From contig NZ_CAKZGO010000020.1 in assembly GCF_936916975.1 (NCBI RefSeq), forward strand, positions 124,001 to 188,000: a DNA stretch of 64,000 bases. Reading direction: 5' to 3'. Shown piece by piece: positions 22,520 through 32,927 of the stretch; positions within the stretch are counted from its first letter, which is position 1, and each line of letters begins with the position of its first letter. The position numbers and the translations under genes were made by a program. Source of the DNA: an uncultured Dongia sp. GTDB taxonomy: Bacteria > Pseudomonadota > Alphaproteobacteria > Dongiales > Dongiaceae. A model generated the notes under the pieces. The model made no database searches, was not told the origin of the DNA, and saw only the letters and a program-made list of their open reading frames with translations.

Positions 22520-23776
22520 TCAGAAATTGTCTTTGAGCCAGGTACCGAACCGGCCGATGAAGCCGGACGACGCCTGTTCACGTGGTTTGCCGGGGCGCAA
22601 GGCATCGGCATCGGTTTCGAGCGCGTAGGAAAGCAGGCCGGACGCAGTGGCAAAGGCCGGGCCGTTGGTCGCATCGGCGAGGCCGTGAATGCGCAAGGGC
22701 CTGCCCATGCGCACCTGTTTGTCGAGCACGAGAGCGGATAGCTCGCGTACCCCGGAAAGTTGGCTGGCGCCACCGGTCAGCACGACGCGGCGGCCGGCGA
22801 CCTTGTCGAAGCCGGAGCTTTCCAGGCGCGAGCGCACCAGCTCGAAGGTCTCCTCAAGGCGCGGCTGGATGATGCCGATGAGGATCGAGCGCGGAATGGC
22901 GTTCATCAGCCCGTTCTCTTCCTCGCCCACCTGCGGCACCTGAATGATCTCGCGTTCATCGGCCGGGGTCGCCAGGCAATTGCCATAGAGCGTCTTCATG
23001 CGCTCGGCATGGGTGAGCGGTGTCGACAAGCCGCGGGCGATGTCGTTGGTGACATGACCACCGCCGATCGGCACCGAATCGGTATAGACGACATGGCCGT
23101 CGAAGAAGACCGCCAGCGAGGTCGTGCCGGCACCCATGTCGATCACCGTGACGCCAAGATCCATTTCGTCATCCACCAAGGTCGACAGACCGGAGGCGAA
23201 AGGCGATACCACGAGCGCCTTGATATCGAGGTGACATTTCGCAACGCAATTGGTGAGGTTGCGTACTGCACCAGCCGCTGCGGTGATGACATGCATGTCG
23301 ACACCGAGTCGCTCGCCGAACATGCCGCGCGGATCGCGGATGCCCTTGGAGCCGTCGATCGAATAGCCGACCGGAATCGAGTGAATGAGGCGCCGTTCCG
23401 AATTGCCGTTGATCTGGCTGCCATGCATCAGCACGCGCTCGAGATCATGTTCGCCGACCTCGCGCCCGGCGAGCGGCACCTCGACACCGACCGTCTGCGA
23501 GGCGGGATAGCCACCGGACAGATTGAGCACCACCTCGTGGATCGTCTCACCCGCCATCTGCTCGGCCGCGTGCACGGTCGAGAGCACAGCCATTTCCGCC
23601 TGCTCCATGTCGACGATCGACCCCGCCCGAACCCCGCGCGAAACCTGGTGGCCGATGCCCACGACATTCGGGCGGCCGTCATCGGCGACGCGCGCGATGA
23701 AGCAGCAGATCTTGCTGCTGCCGACATCGATGGCGGCGATCAAGCCGTTCTTGGGGGCGATGCGAGGTTTCTTCAT
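22520..23776 (-). CDS. ftsA: Cell division protein FtsA
   Basis: FtsA is the actin-like protein that ties FtsZ filaments to the inner membrane. The 418 residues contain the phosphate-binding loop AAIDVGSSKICCF near the start, the inserted 1C domain, the second phosphate loop VIDMGAGTTSLAVF, and the adenosine motif VVLTGGASQLSGV. The C-terminal amphipathic helix (FIGRFGTWLKDNF) is the membrane anchor. The start at 23776 (MKKPRIAPKNG) agrees with the family; an open frame continues upstream across ftsQ but is a shadow. Confidence 0.96.
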   Translation of the reverse strand: MKKPRIAPKNGLIAAIDVGSSKICCFIARVADDGRPNVVGIGHQVSRGVRAGSIVDMEQAEMAVLSTVHAAEQMAGETIHEVVLNLSGGYPASQTVGVEVPLAGREVGEHDLERVLMHGSQINGNSERRLIHSIPVGYSIDGSKGIRDPRGMFGERLGVDMHVITAAAGAVRNLTNCVAKCHLDIKALVVSPFASGLSTLVDDEMDLGVTVIDMGAGTTSLAVFFDGHVVYTDSVPIGGGHVTNDIARGLSTPLTHAERMKTLYGNCLATPADEREIIQVPQVGEEENGLMNAIPRSILIGIIQPRLEETFELVRSRLESSGFDKVAGRRVVLTGGASQLSGVRELSALVLDKQVRMGRPLRIHGLADATNGPAFATASGLLSYALETDADALRPGKPREQASSGFIGRFGTWLKDNF

Positions 23777-23796
23777 GGTCCTATCTGTCTCGCCCG

Positions 23797-24813
23797 TCAG
23801 GTTGCGTTGTTCTTGCCGGCCGGTGCCGACAAGGGCGTTGCCGCCGGGGTGAGAATCGGTTGCTCTTCGGGCGCCACTTTCCCAGCCGGCGCCTTCTGAT
23901 CGGATTTCTTCTTGCCGCCTTCGGCGTCCTCGGCCACAGCCGGATGCGCCTGGCGCACGATCAATTTGTCGTCCTGCCGCAGGTCGATGACGCTGATATC
24001 CTTGTCGAGCAAATGATGCTTGCGCTCCAGGGCGGCAAAGCGCGCCCAGGCTTCCTGCGCGGTCTCTTCCGGCAATTTCACATCGACGCCGTTGTCGAGG
24101 CGCAGATTCCAGCGGCGATTGCCGACCAGAACCGCTGCGGCGACGCGCGGCTGCAGGCTGGGCTCTGACGCCAGCATGGCGAAGAGTTCGCCGGCCTTTT
24201 GCGGCGCCGCCTCGCCGACGATCACCGGCAACTTGCCGAAGCGCGCAACGTCCTGCACCGCGAGCACGTCGCCGGAGCGGCTCACCAGATAGAAAGTGCC
24301 CTTCTTCTGCCACAGCGCCAATGGCTCGGCCTCGGTCAGCGTCACGCGCAGGGTACCGGGCAACCGCCGTTCCACGACCGCCGCCGTCACCCAGGGCAGA
24401 TCGACGATGCGCTGGCGTACCGCTTCAAGGTCGATGTCGAGGATGGGATCGCCCTTCAGAGCTCCCAGGGCCAGCATGACGTCCTGCTTGGGCGTTTCCT
24501 TGCGACCCTCGACTTCGAGTGTGGCGAGCGTGTAGCCGGCGCCGGCGGTCGCTGCGACAAAGCGCTGGCTGGCGAGTGCACCGAGATAGCCCACCCAACC
24601 GCTGCTGATGCTCCAATAGCCGGCACCGCCCACCGAGATAGCAATGCCGAGCACAATGCCGATAGTCATCAGATGCCGTTCCAGCGCCGACTTCGGTCGC
24701 TTGCGCACCGGCACGCGCTGCGTGCTGCTGATCGGTCGCTTGCGCAGCATGCCGCCCGCCAGCGGCATGGTCGCTGCGGCAGCACCCCGTGGCGTGGCGC
24801 TTACGCGTCGCAT
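23797..24813 (-). CDS. ftsQ: Cell division protein FtsQ
   Basis: FtsQ is the bitopic divisome scaffold that binds FtsB and FtsL. A basic cytoplasmic N-terminus (about 1-45) is followed by one membrane helix (LMTIGIVLGIAISVGGAGYW), a POTRA domain (LATLEVEGRKETPKQDVM; LPWVTAAVVERRLPGTL) and the beta domain. A charged, Pro/Lys-rich tail of some 45 residues extends past the beta domain. The start overlaps the end of ddl by 13 bases. 338 residues. Confidence 0.94.
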   Translation of the reverse strand: MRRVSATPRGAAAATMPLAGGMLRKRPISSTQRVPVRKRPKSALERHLMTIGIVLGIAISVGGAGYWSISSGWVGYLGALASQRFVAATAGAGYTLATLEVEGRKETPKQDVMLALGALKGDPILDIDLEAVRQRIVDLPWVTAAVVERRLPGTLRVTLTEAEPLALWQKKGTFYLVSRSGDVLAVQDVARFGKLPVIVGEAAPQKAGELFAMLASEPSLQPRVAAAVLVGNRRWNLRLDNGVDVKLPEETAQEAWARFAALERKHHLLDKDISVIDLRQDDKLIVRQAHPAVAEDAEGGKKKSDQKAPAGKVAPEEQPILTPAATPLSAPAGKNNAT

Positions 24814-25724
24814 TGGGCGTGCTCCACCATCCAGGACACCAAAGCGGGATACGAAATACCGGCATGACGGGCCATTTCCGGCACCAGGCTGAGCTCGGTC
24901 ATGCCCGGCTGGGTGTTGGTCTCCAGCAGATAGATTTCGGTGACACCACCCGCGCCGGTGTCGTCATAGCGGAAGTCGGAGCGCGAGACGCCGCGGCAAC
25001 CCAGCGCCTGATGCGCCAGTACCGCCATGCGCTGTACTTCGGCATAGACATCCGCCGGCAGCGGTGCCGGAATCAGGTGGTCGGTCTTGCCGCCGGTGTA
25101 TTTGTTGGCATAGTCGTAGAAGCCCGAATGCGGGCGCAGTTCAGTGACCGCCATGGCCTCGTCGCCCATCACGCCGCAGGTCAATTCGCGACCCGGAATG
25201 AAGCGTTCCGCCAGGACGACATCGCCGAACGGCCAGTCGATGCCGGCAAACGGTTTCGCGTTGTCGCCTTCCTTGATAATGGTGACGCCGACGCTGGAGC
25301 CTTCATTGAAGGGCTTCACGACATAGGGGCGCGGCATAGGATCGCCGGCGATCGCCTCGGCGCGCGACAGCAGTTTGCCTTGCGGCACGCGCAAGCCGAC
25401 GGTTTCAAAAAGGCGCTTGGCCACCGGCTTGTCCATGGCGAGCGAGGAGGCCATCAGGCCGGAATGGGTATAGGGAATTTTCAACAGATTGAGGACGCCC
25501 TGAATGTTACCATCCTCGCCGAAGCGGCCATGAAGGGCATTGAACACGACGTCGGGTTTCTGCGCCTTAAGCTGCGCGATGACCGTTGCGAGATCGGCGC
25601 CGGCATCCAGCGTCTCGACCGCGTAGCCGGCTTCCTTGAGTGCCGCCGCGCAATTGACGCCGGAGGCCAAGGAGACCTCGCGCTCTGCCGACAAACCACC
25701 CATGAGGACCGTGACGCGCTTCAT
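24801..25724 (-). CDS. ddl: D-alanine--D-alanine ligase
   Basis: Ddl makes the D-Ala-D-Ala dipeptide for peptidoglycan precursors using ATP. The 307 residues show the ATP-grasp organisation: VLMGGLSAEREVS at the start, VFNALHGRFGEDGNIQG, the glycine-rich loop FNEGSSVGV, and the metal/catalytic end LLETNTQPGMTELSLVPEM. I chose ATG 25724 (MKRVTVLMGG) for the exact family start. It sits between murB (19 bases upstream) and ftsQ (overlapping). Confidence 0.97.
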   Translation of the reverse strand: MKRVTVLMGGLSAEREVSLASGVNCAAALKEAGYAVETLDAGADLATVIAQLKAQKPDVVFNALHGRFGEDGNIQGVLNLLKIPYTHSGLMASSLAMDKPVAKRLFETVGLRVPQGKLLSRAEAIAGDPMPRPYVVKPFNEGSSVGVTIIKEGDNAKPFAGIDWPFGDVVLAERFIPGRELTCGVMGDEAMAVTELRPHSGFYDYANKYTGGKTDHLIPAPLPADVYAEVQRMAVLAHQALGCRGVSRSDFRYDDTGAGGVTEIYLLETNTQPGMTELSLVPEMARHAGISYPALVSWMVEHAQCDA

Positions 25725-25743
25725 CTTCAAAACAACTCCAGCT

Positions 25744-26700
25744 TCAAGCTTCAGACTTTGGTGCGATGGCAAGCGAACTGTCCGCCGGGACGCCGATACG
25801 CTTGATTTCCCAGGCGAGTTCCACGCCACTCGTTTCCTTGACCCGGCGGCGCACCGTCTCCCCCAGTGTCTCGATATCGGTGGCGGTCGCAGCGCCGGTG
25901 TTGATCAGGAAATTGCAGTGCTTCTCCGAGACCATGGCGCCACCGACGGTGAGGCCGCGGCAGCCAGCTTGGTCGACCAACGCCCAAGCTTTCTGACCCG
26001 TGGGATTGACGAAAGTGCTGCCGCCCGTGCGGGCGCGCACCGGCTGGCTCTCTTCGCGCGCCGCCTGGATCTCGTTGAGGCGCTGCTGAATGACGGCGGG
26101 GTCGCCGGCATGACCGACCAGTTCCGCGCCACAGAAGATCCAATCCTCCGGCACGGCGCTGTGACGATAGGTGAAGCCCATGCCATCCTTGTCGAGACGA
26201 TGCAGCGTCCCGGTGCGGTCGACAGCGGTAGCCGACACGAAGACTGCCGCGAGATCGCTGCCATAAGCGCCGGCATTCATGCGGCAGGCACCGCCCATGG
26301 TACCGGGAATGCCGGACAGGAATTCGAGACCGGCAATGCCGGCACCGCGCGCGGCCAGGGCGACATTGAGGTCCAGCGCCGCAGCGCCCGCATAGACGCG
26401 CTGGCCATCGGTGCGGATTTCGGCAAAGGCGCGACCCAGACGAATGACGACGCCGGGAATGCCGCCATCGCGCACCAGCAGGTTGGAGCCCACACCCAGC
26501 ACGGTGATACCGACGCCTTTCGGGCAACCAGCCAGGAACGCTTGCAGATCGGCGACATCGGCCGGCTTGAACAGCACTTCGGCCGGACCGCCGACGCGGA
26601 ACCAGGTGACCTTGGCCAGGCTCGCACCCTCGCTGAGCCGGCCGCGCACCGCGGGCAGTCTTTCGAGCAGGGTCGATTGTCTGGTCATGGCCGTCCTCAT
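25744..26700 (-). CDS. murB: UDP-N-acetylenolpyruvoylglucosamine reductase
   Basis: MurB reduces enolpyruvyl-UDP-GlcNAc to UDP-MurNAc with FAD and NADPH. FAD-binding features include TWFRVGGPAEVLFKP and VLGVGSNLLVRDGG, with IPGTMGGACRMNAGAYG and the catalytic-serine stretch RTGGSTFVNP. The start could be ATG 26700, which overlaps the murC stop as TGATG with GAGG seven bases upstream, or ATG 26688, also with a GAGGA. I give the former, which encodes 318 residues. Confidence 0.95.
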   Translation of the reverse strand: MRTAMTRQSTLLERLPAVRGRLSEGASLAKVTWFRVGGPAEVLFKPADVADLQAFLAGCPKGVGITVLGVGSNLLVRDGGIPGVVIRLGRAFAEIRTDGQRVYAGAAALDLNVALAARGAGIAGLEFLSGIPGTMGGACRMNAGAYGSDLAAVFVSATAVDRTGTLHRLDKDGMGFTYRHSAVPEDWIFCGAELVGHAGDPAVIQQRLNEIQAAREESQPVRARTGGSTFVNPTGQKAWALVDQAGCRGLTVGGAMVSEKHCNFLINTGAATATDIETLGETVRRRVKETSGVELAWEIKRIGVPADSSLAIAPKSEA

Positions 26701-28130
26701 CACTTCGCCTCGAGCAGTGGTTTGAGTTCAGCGGGCAAGACATGTGCCCAGTTGGTGATGGTGCCGGCACCCAGGCATACGACCAGGTCACCGCTATGCA
26801 CCAGCGGCGCCACCATGGCGGCGAGATCCTTTGGGTCGGCCAGATGTTCGACATGGCGATGGCCACGTTCACGCAGGCCCTGCACCAGCGCCGCACCATT
26901 GATACCTTCGATCGGTGCTTCGCCAGCGGCATAGACGTCGGCGATGATGACGTGATCGGCGTCGTTAAAGCAGGTGCAGAAATCCTCGAACAGGTTCTGC
27001 AGGCGCGAATAGCGGTGCGGCTGCATCACGGCGATCACCTTGCCCGGCGCCGTAGCGCTTGCTGTCGCTTGGCGTGCGGCTTTCAGCACAGCGCTGATCT
27101 CGACCGGGTGATGGCCATAATCGTCGATCACCGTGACGCCAGCCACTTCGCCGGTGCGGGTGAAACGGCGCTTCACACCGCCGAAGCCGGCCAGGCCTTT
27201 GCGCAAGGTGTCGTCGTCGACGCCCATCTCATTGGCGACCGCAATTGCCGCAAGACTGTTCTGTACGTTGTGCTGACCGACCATGGGCAGCTTCATGCCC
27301 TTGATCTCGCGTTCGGTCTCGCGGAAGCGGTCGCTTACCACCACGGTGAAGGTCGAGCCCGAGGTCGCCATTTCCAGATCGATGGCGCGGATGTCGGCCT
27401 GTGGCGAGAAGCCGTAGGTGATGATGCGCCGGTCGGCGAGGCGCGGGATCATGGCCTGCACCACCGGGTGATCGATGCAGAGTGCCGCAAAGCCATAGAA
27501 CGGGATGTTCTTGACGAATTCCTCGAAGGCACGGTTCATCGCCTCGACCGAGCCGTAATGGTCGAGATGTTCCGGGTCCATATTGGTCACGATCGCGATA
27601 GTCGCCGGCAGCTTCACGAAGGTGCCGTCGCTTTCATCCGCCTCGACCACCATCCAATCGCCGGCACCGAGGCGCGCGTTGGTGCCGTAATTGTTGATGA
27701 TGCCGCCATTGATGACCGTGGGGTCGAACCCACCGGCTTCCAGGAGCGCCGCCACCAGCGAGGTTGTCGTGGTCTTGCCGTGGGTTCCGCCGATGGCAAC
27801 CGACCATTTAAGGCGCATGAGCTCGCCCAGCATTTCGGCACGGCGCACCACCGGCAGTAACTTGGCACGTGCGGCCAATACTTCGGGATTGTCGGGCTTC
27901 ACGGCCGAGGAGATGACGATGACGGCGGCATCGGCCAGATTCTCGGCCCGATGGCCGATCTCGACGGGGATGCCTTTGTCTTTCAGCCGCTTGGTATTGT
28001 AGCTGTCGGCGATATCCGAGCCGCGCACCTTGTAGCCGAGATTATGCAGAATCTCGGCAATGCCGCTCATGCCGATACCGCCGATACCGACGAAATGGAT
28101 GACGCCAATGTCGAGTGGTAGGGCGCGCAT
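26700..28130 (-). CDS. murC: UDP-N-acetylmuramate--L-alanine ligase
   Basis: MurC adds L-alanine to UDP-MurNAc. It opens [17 protein letters not shown] (the Rossmann UDP-binding loop), has the ATP loop [12 protein letters not shown], and the Mur-ligase centre [11 protein letters not shown] with the histidine in [11 protein letters not shown]. 476 residues. ATG 28130 overlaps the murG stop by one base (TGATG), and murB follows with the same kind of overlap. Confidence 0.97.
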   Translation of the reverse strand: MRALPLDIGVIHFVGIGGIGMSGIAEILHNLGYKVRGSDIADSYNTKRLKDKGIPVEIGHRAENLADAAVIVISSAVKPDNPEVLAARAKLLPVVRRAEMLGELMRLKWSVAIGGTHGKTTTTSLVAALLEAGGFDPTVINGGIINNYGTNARLGAGDWMVVEADESDGTFVKLPATIAIVTNMDPEHLDHYGSVEAMNRAFEEFVKNIPFYGFAALCIDHPVVQAMIPRLADRRIITYGFSPQADIRAIDLEMATSGSTFTVVVSDRFRETEREIKGMKLPMVGQHNVQNSLAAIAVANEMGVDDDTLRKGLAGFGGVKRRFTRTGEVAGVTVIDDYGHHPVEISAVLKAARQATASATAPGKVIAVMQPHRYSRLQNLFEDFCTCFNDADHVIIADVYAAGEAPIEGINGAALVQGLRERGHRHVEHLADPKDLAAMVAPLVHSGDLVVCLGAGTITNWAHVLPAELKPLLEAK

Positions 28131-29272
28131 CAAACTTGCTCCACTTGAAGAATTTTCTGCCGGCTCGCCGGGACGAGGTTCATCACCACATCGGCGAGGC
28201 GCTCGGCGGCATCGCGCCGCCCCAATTTGCGCGCTGCCGACGCGGCAAGATCGAGCCGGTCGGGATGGCTGAGGATGGTGGTGAGCCGCTCGGCGATCGA
28301 GGCCGGCGACAAGGCTGTTTCGGTCAGCACCCAGCCGGCGCCGGGACCTTCGAGCGCACGGGCATTGGCCAATTGATGATCGTCGATGGCACCGGGCAGC
28401 GGCACCATCAGCGACGGGCGGCCGGCGGCCGTCAGTTCGGTGACGGTCGACGCACCGGAACGGCACAGCACCAGATGGGCAATGGCAAGGCGCGCCGGCA
28501 TATCGTCGAAGAACGGCTTCAACTCAACGGTGAGGCCCGTTGCACGATACGCATCGGCCACCGCGTCAATATCTTCCGGCCGGCACTGCTGCACGACGCG
28601 CAGGCGATTGCGCAACTCACTGGAGATGAGGGCGATCCCGGCCGGGATATGGCGCGAGAAGGAGCGCGCACCCAGGCTGCCGCCGAAGATGAGAAGATTG
28701 ATGGGCTCGAAGCCACGTGGCGCACGATAGCCCTGTTCGGCCAAGGCCGCGATCGCCGGACGGACCGGATTGCCGGTGACGATGCGCTTGTCATCAGGCA
28801 GGTCGTCGGCAAAGCGCACCTTCGGGAAGCTCAAGGCAACCTTGTTGGCGCGTTTCATCAGGAAGCGGTTAGCGCGGCCGGCAACGGCATTCTGCTCATG
28901 CAGCACCGTACGGCTCTCACGCTGCTGGGCGGCGAGCAAAGGTGGCACGGACGGATAGCCGCCGAAACCGACGGTGACGAGAGGATCGAGACGCTTGATC
29001 AGGCTGCGGCACTGGAAGTAGCCCAGCGCCAGACGCGCGATGTTCTTAAGTTTCGGTACGATGCCCTTGCCGGCCACACCGCCGGAAGACACATGATGAA
29101 CTGTCACCTCGGGCAAGCGCCCCCCAAAGCCCTGACCGCGCTCATCGGTGATGAGATCGACGCGGCAGCCACGGCGCAGCAATGCTTCGGCCAGCGCTTC
29201 CGCAGGGAACATGTGGCCGCCGGTCCCACCTGCCGCGAGCACCACCTGGATGCGATTGTCGTTCGCGATCAT
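28130..29272 (-). CDS. murG: UDP-GlcNAc:lipid I N-acetylglucosaminyltransferase
   Basis: MurG converts lipid I to lipid II on the inner leaflet of the cytoplasmic membrane. The GT28 fold shows the N-terminal lipid-binding glycine loop [13 protein letters not shown], a second glycine-rich loop [14 protein letters not shown], and the UDP-GlcNAc site [17 protein letters not shown]. The 380 residues match the family. The start overlaps the ftsW stop as ATGA. Confidence 0.97.
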   Translation of the reverse strand: MIANDNRIQVVLAAGGTGGHMFPAEALAEALLRRGCRVDLITDERGQGFGGRLPEVTVHHVSSGGVAGKGIVPKLKNIARLALGYFQCRSLIKRLDPLVTVGFGGYPSVPPLLAAQQRESRTVLHEQNAVAGRANRFLMKRANKVALSFPKVRFADDLPDDKRIVTGNPVRPAIAALAEQGYRAPRGFEPINLLIFGGSLGARSFSRHIPAGIALISSELRNRLRVVQQCRPEDIDAVADAYRATGLTVELKPFFDDMPARLAIAHLVLCRSGASTVTELTAAGRPSLMVPLPGAIDDHQLANARALEGPGAGWVLTETALSPASIAERLTTILSHPDRLDLAASAARKLGRRDAAERLADVVMNLVPASRQKILQVEQV

Positions 29273-30393
29273 GGCTCGACGCTCCCTGGGAAGCGCCGGC
29301 GGGTCAGCGCCAACAACATGCCGATGCCGAGCCCGATCGCCACGATCGAGGACCCGCCATAGGAAATGAACGGCAAAGTCATGCCCTTGGTTGGCATGAG
29401 ATGCAGCGTGGACGCCATGTTGACGATCGCCTGCAGGCCGAACGAGGTGATGAGGCCCGTGGCCGCCAAAATGATGAAATGGTTGTGCTCGCCCAAAAGC
29501 CTGGACAGCGCGCGGAGCACGATGAAGGCAAACAGCGCCACCAGGATCAGGCAGACGATGAGGCCGAATTCCTCCCCCGCCACCGCAAAGACGAAATCGG
29601 CATGGGCATCGGGCAGGACCAGTTTGACCGACCCTTCGCCTGGGCCCTTGCCATAGAGGCCGCCATTCTGGAACGCCTCCAGCGCGCGGTCGATCTGATA
29701 GGTATCGCCACTGGCCGGATTGAAGAACTGGTCGATGCGCTCAGTCACATGCGGCAGCGCAAAATAGGCGCCAACCAAACCTGCGGCACCGGCACCCACC
29801 AGCAGCAGCACCCAGAAGATGGGCAAGCCGGCGATGAAGAACTGCGCCGCCCAGGTCGCTGTGACGACGGCGGTCATGCCGAGATCTGGCTGCTTGAGGA
29901 GCAGCAGTACGACGGCGAGATAAGAGAGGATCGCGATGATGTTGCCAGGAATACCGGGGGAGGTCTTCTGCAGCGAGAACATCCAGGCGGCAAAGATCGC
30001 AAAGCAGGGCTTCAGGAATTCCGAGGGCTGCAGTGACAGCGGCCCCAGCGCGATCCAGCGGGTAGCACCCTTGATCTCGGCGCCGATGAACAGGGTCATC
30101 GCCGTCAGGGCGAAGAATACGAAGAACAGAATGACACCGAGGCGCCGCACCTGCTTGGCAGACAACATGGAGACGAACACCACCGTGCCAAGAGCCAGCG
30201 GCAACATCGCGTAGTGGCGCCGCACCAACGCGAAACTATCCATGCCGATGCGCGTGGCCACAGCGGGGCTCGCTGCCAGCACCAGGATCGCGCCGATGAA
30301 GGCCAAGGCGATGATCGCTGCCAGCATCCAGCGATCGACCGTCCACCACCACTGGGCCACCATAGACCGGTCGGTGCGCGCAAAGCCCCTCAT
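29269..30393 (-). CDS. ftsW: Septal peptidoglycan glycosyltransferase FtsW (SEDS family)
   Basis: FtsW polymerises lipid II at the septum together with FtsI. The 374 residues have about ten membrane helices and the SEDS landmarks: GATRWIALGPLSLQPSEFLK, LLKQPDLGMTAV, and the C-terminal loop PTKGMTLPFISYGGSS. ATG 30393 overlaps the murD stop as ATGA; the open frame continues upstream but inside murD. Confidence 0.96.
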   Translation of the reverse strand: MRGFARTDRSMVAQWWWTVDRWMLAAIIALAFIGAILVLAASPAVATRIGMDSFALVRRHYAMLPLALGTVVFVSMLSAKQVRRLGVILFFVFFALTAMTLFIGAEIKGATRWIALGPLSLQPSEFLKPCFAIFAAWMFSLQKTSPGIPGNIIAILSYLAVVLLLLKQPDLGMTAVVTATWAAQFFIAGLPIFWVLLLVGAGAAGLVGAYFALPHVTERIDQFFNPASGDTYQIDRALEAFQNGGLYGKGPGEGSVKLVLPDAHADFVFAVAGEEFGLIVCLILVALFAFIVLRALSRLLGEHNHFIILAATGLITSFGLQAIVNMASTLHLMPTKGMTLPFISYGGSSIVAIGLGIGMLLALTRRRFPGSVEP

Positions 30394-31790
30394 GCGGCCC
30401 CCTTCTTCCCGGCGAGGTCCTCGACCAGGGTACGGAAGCGATTGCCGCGGATTTCGAAGTTCGGGTACTGGTCGAACGACGCACAGGCCGGCGACAGCAA
30501 CACGACGGCGCCAGGCTTCTTCTCGCGCTGCGCCAGCGCATGGGAATCGGCCACCGCCTTTTCCAGCGTGCCGCTCATCGTGGTTGGAAAGGCTCGATTG
30601 ATCTGCTTGGTGAAGGCGATCGCCGCCTCGCCGATCAGGAAGCCGTGGCGGATTTTGCTGTAATAGGGTTCGAGCCCCGTGAGGCCGCCATCCTTCGGCT
30701 TGCCGCCGAGGATCCAATAGATGTTGTCATAGCAGGCCAGCGCCTTTTCGGCGGCATCGGCGTTGGTAGCCTTGCTGTCGTTGATGTAGCGGATGCCGTT
30801 CAGGGTCGCGACCAGCTCCTGGCGGTGGGCGAGGCCCGGATAGCTCTGGAAGCCGAGGATGATCTCGTCCGACGACAGGCCCAGCGCTTTGCAGGCGACA
30901 TAGGCAGCGGCCGCATTCTGCCAGTTATGCTTGCCCGGCAGCGCAGCGATAGTGTTGAGGTCGATGATGTTGCGCGGTGCGTCCTTGATCGCGTCGACCA
31001 ATTGGCCGTCCGCGGTCACATGGACTCCGTTCTCGACTTTCTTCTCCGCCGAGATCGGTACCAGCCGACGACCTTTATCCTTGAACGCAGCGAAGGTCGC
31101 ACGGCTGGGGGCGTCATCCATGCCGACGATGCCGAGGCTCGACTTGCCCTTGGGCACCAGGATTTTCTGCTTAGAGGCGATATAGCCGTCCATGCCACCA
31201 TGACGATCAAGATGGTCAGGCGTGATGTTAAGCAAGATGGCGACATCCGCGATCGGCGATGGCGTGATGTCGATCTGGTAGGAGGAAAGTTCCAGCACAT
31301 AGATGCCGTCATGACCCACGGGTGCCAGCGACAATGCCGCCTGACCAAGGTTACCGCCCACTTCGACGCGGCGGCCGGCAGCCTTCAGGACATGGGCGAT
31401 CAGCGTCGTCGTGGTCGACTTGCCATTGGTGCCGGTAATGCAAACGAAGCGTGCCTGAGGCTGCGCCCTCACCAGCATCTCGATGTCGGAAATGATCGGC
31501 TTGCCAGCTTCCCGGGCGGCAGCAGCCACCGGATGTGGCACCGGGAAGGTGGTGGGAATGCCTGGGCTGATCAGCAGCGCTTCGATATTCGCCCAATCGG
31601 CGTTCTTGAGATCGAAGAGGATGTCCGCCGGGGCCGCGGCGCGCGCGGTCTCGGAATCGTCCCAGGCCAACACATGCGCTCCCGAGCCGATCAGCGCTTC
31701 CGCCGTCGCAGCACCGGAACGGCCGAGACCCAGCACCGCGAAGGTGTGGCCGGCAATTCCAGGAATGCGCAGGCTGAGCTCGCTCATCAT
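30390..31790 (-). CDS. murD: UDP-N-acetylmuramoyl-L-alanine--D-glutamate ligase
   Basis: MurD adds D-glutamate to UDP-MurNAc-L-Ala. Present are the N-terminal FAVLGLGRSGAATAEAL, the ATP loop ITGTNGKSTTTTL, the centre VLELSSYQIDI with LNITPDHLDRHGGMDGY, and the C-terminal VLLSPACASFDQYPNFE-type ending. 466 residues. Two ATGs in a row (31790, 31787) follow GAGG, and the first is given. It starts 3 bases after mraY. Confidence 0.97.
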   Translation of the reverse strand: MMSELSLRIPGIAGHTFAVLGLGRSGAATAEALIGSGAHVLAWDDSETARAAAPADILFDLKNADWANIEALLISPGIPTTFPVPHPVAAAAREAGKPIISDIEMLVRAQPQARFVCITGTNGKSTTTTLIAHVLKAAGRRVEVGGNLGQAALSLAPVGHDGIYVLELSSYQIDITPSPIADVAILLNITPDHLDRHGGMDGYIASKQKILVPKGKSSLGIVGMDDAPSRATFAAFKDKGRRLVPISAEKKVENGVHVTADGQLVDAIKDAPRNIIDLNTIAALPGKHNWQNAAAAYVACKALGLSSDEIILGFQSYPGLAHRQELVATLNGIRYINDSKATNADAAEKALACYDNIYWILGGKPKDGGLTGLEPYYSKIRHGFLIGEAAIAFTKQINRAFPTTMSGTLEKAVADSHALAQREKKPGAVVLLSPACASFDQYPNFEIRGNRFRTLVEDLAGKKGAA

Positions 31791-31793
31791 GCC

Positions 31794-32900
31794 CTACCTC
31801 AGCTTCAAGGTGGCAAGGCCGACCAAAGCGAGGACGGCAGCGACGATCCAGAAGCGGATCACGATGGTGGGCTCGGCGAGGCCCTTCTTTTCATAGTGAT
31901 GATGCAGCGGCGCCATGCGGAAGACGCGCTTGCCGGTCAATTTGAAGCTCGCCACCTGAACGATCACGGAGACGGTTTCCAGCACGAACAAGCCGCCGAT
32001 GATGGCAAGCACGAGTTCATGCTTGGTGATGACGCTGATGGCGCCCAGCGCACCACCCATGCTCAGGCTCCCGGTATCACCCATGAACACCATGGCCGGC
32101 GGCGCGTTGAACCACAGGAAGCCGAGACCGGCACCGCACAGTGCGCCGCAGAAAACCGCAAGCTCGCCAGAGCCCGGCACGAAATGCAGCTGCAGGTATT
32201 CGGCGAACACCGCGTTGCCGACGAGATAGGCGATGAGCGCGAAGCAGGCGGCGGCGATCATCACCGGCACGGTTGCAAGACCATCCAATCCGTCAGTCAG
32301 GTTGACGGCGTTGGAGGCGCCCATCATCACCAGCGCGCCAAAAATAAAGAACCCAAAGCCCAGCGGGATGAGCACATCCTTGAAGAAGGGCAGCGCCACG
32401 CTGGTTGCAAGCCCGACCGGCTGAGGGATCGTGGCGTTCTGGTGATAGACCACGACGATGGTGGCGATGAGACCGATCGACGCTTGCCCCACAAGTTTGA
32501 AGCGGCCGTTGAGGCCTTTGCTGTTGCGCTTGGTGAGTTTCAGGAAATCGTCGGCAAAGCCGATGCTGCCATAGCCGATGGTGACGAACAGCACGACCCA
32601 GACATAAATGTTGGTGATATCGGCCCACAGCAAGGTGGTGATGCTGGCCGAGAGCAGGAACATGAGGCCGCCCATGGTGGGCGTGCCCTTCTTGGTGAGG
32701 AGATGGCTTTCCGGCCCATCGCTGCGGATCGGCTGACCCTCGCGCTGCAGCTTCTTCAGCCAGCGGATCATGCCTGGGCCAATCACCAGCGTGAGGAAAA
32801 AAGCGAACAGAATCGCCCCGCCGCTCCGGAAGGTGAGATACCGGAACAGATTGAAGATGCGCAGATCTTCAGCCAACGGTGCGAGCAGATTATAGAGCAT
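31794..32900 (-). CDS. mraY: Phospho-N-acetylmuramoyl-pentapeptide transferase
   Basis: MraY makes lipid I by joining UDP-MurNAc-pentapeptide to undecaprenyl phosphate. The 368-residue polytopic protein has about ten membrane helices and the catalytic motifs [13 protein letters not shown] and [13 protein letters not shown], plus the histidine-rich loop [12 protein letters not shown] near the C-terminus. GTPTMGG with the preceding KKG is the usual cytoplasmic loop 1. It follows murF by 27 bases. Confidence 0.97.
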   Translation of the reverse strand: MLYNLLAPLAEDLRIFNLFRYLTFRSGGAILFAFFLTLVIGPGMIRWLKKLQREGQPIRSDGPESHLLTKKGTPTMGGLMFLLSASITTLLWADITNIYVWVVLFVTIGYGSIGFADDFLKLTKRNSKGLNGRFKLVGQASIGLIATIVVVYHQNATIPQPVGLATSVALPFFKDVLIPLGFGFFIFGALVMMGASNAVNLTDGLDGLATVPVMIAAACFALIAYLVGNAVFAEYLQLHFVPGSGELAVFCGALCGAGLGFLWFNAPPAMVFMGDTGSLSMGGALGAISVITKHELVLAIIGGLFVLETVSVIVQVASFKLTGKRVFRMAPLHHHYEKKGLAEPTIVIRFWIVAAVLALVGLATLKLR

Positions 32901-32927
32901 GCCTCCCCTTTTTCCCCTCTGGTCTCG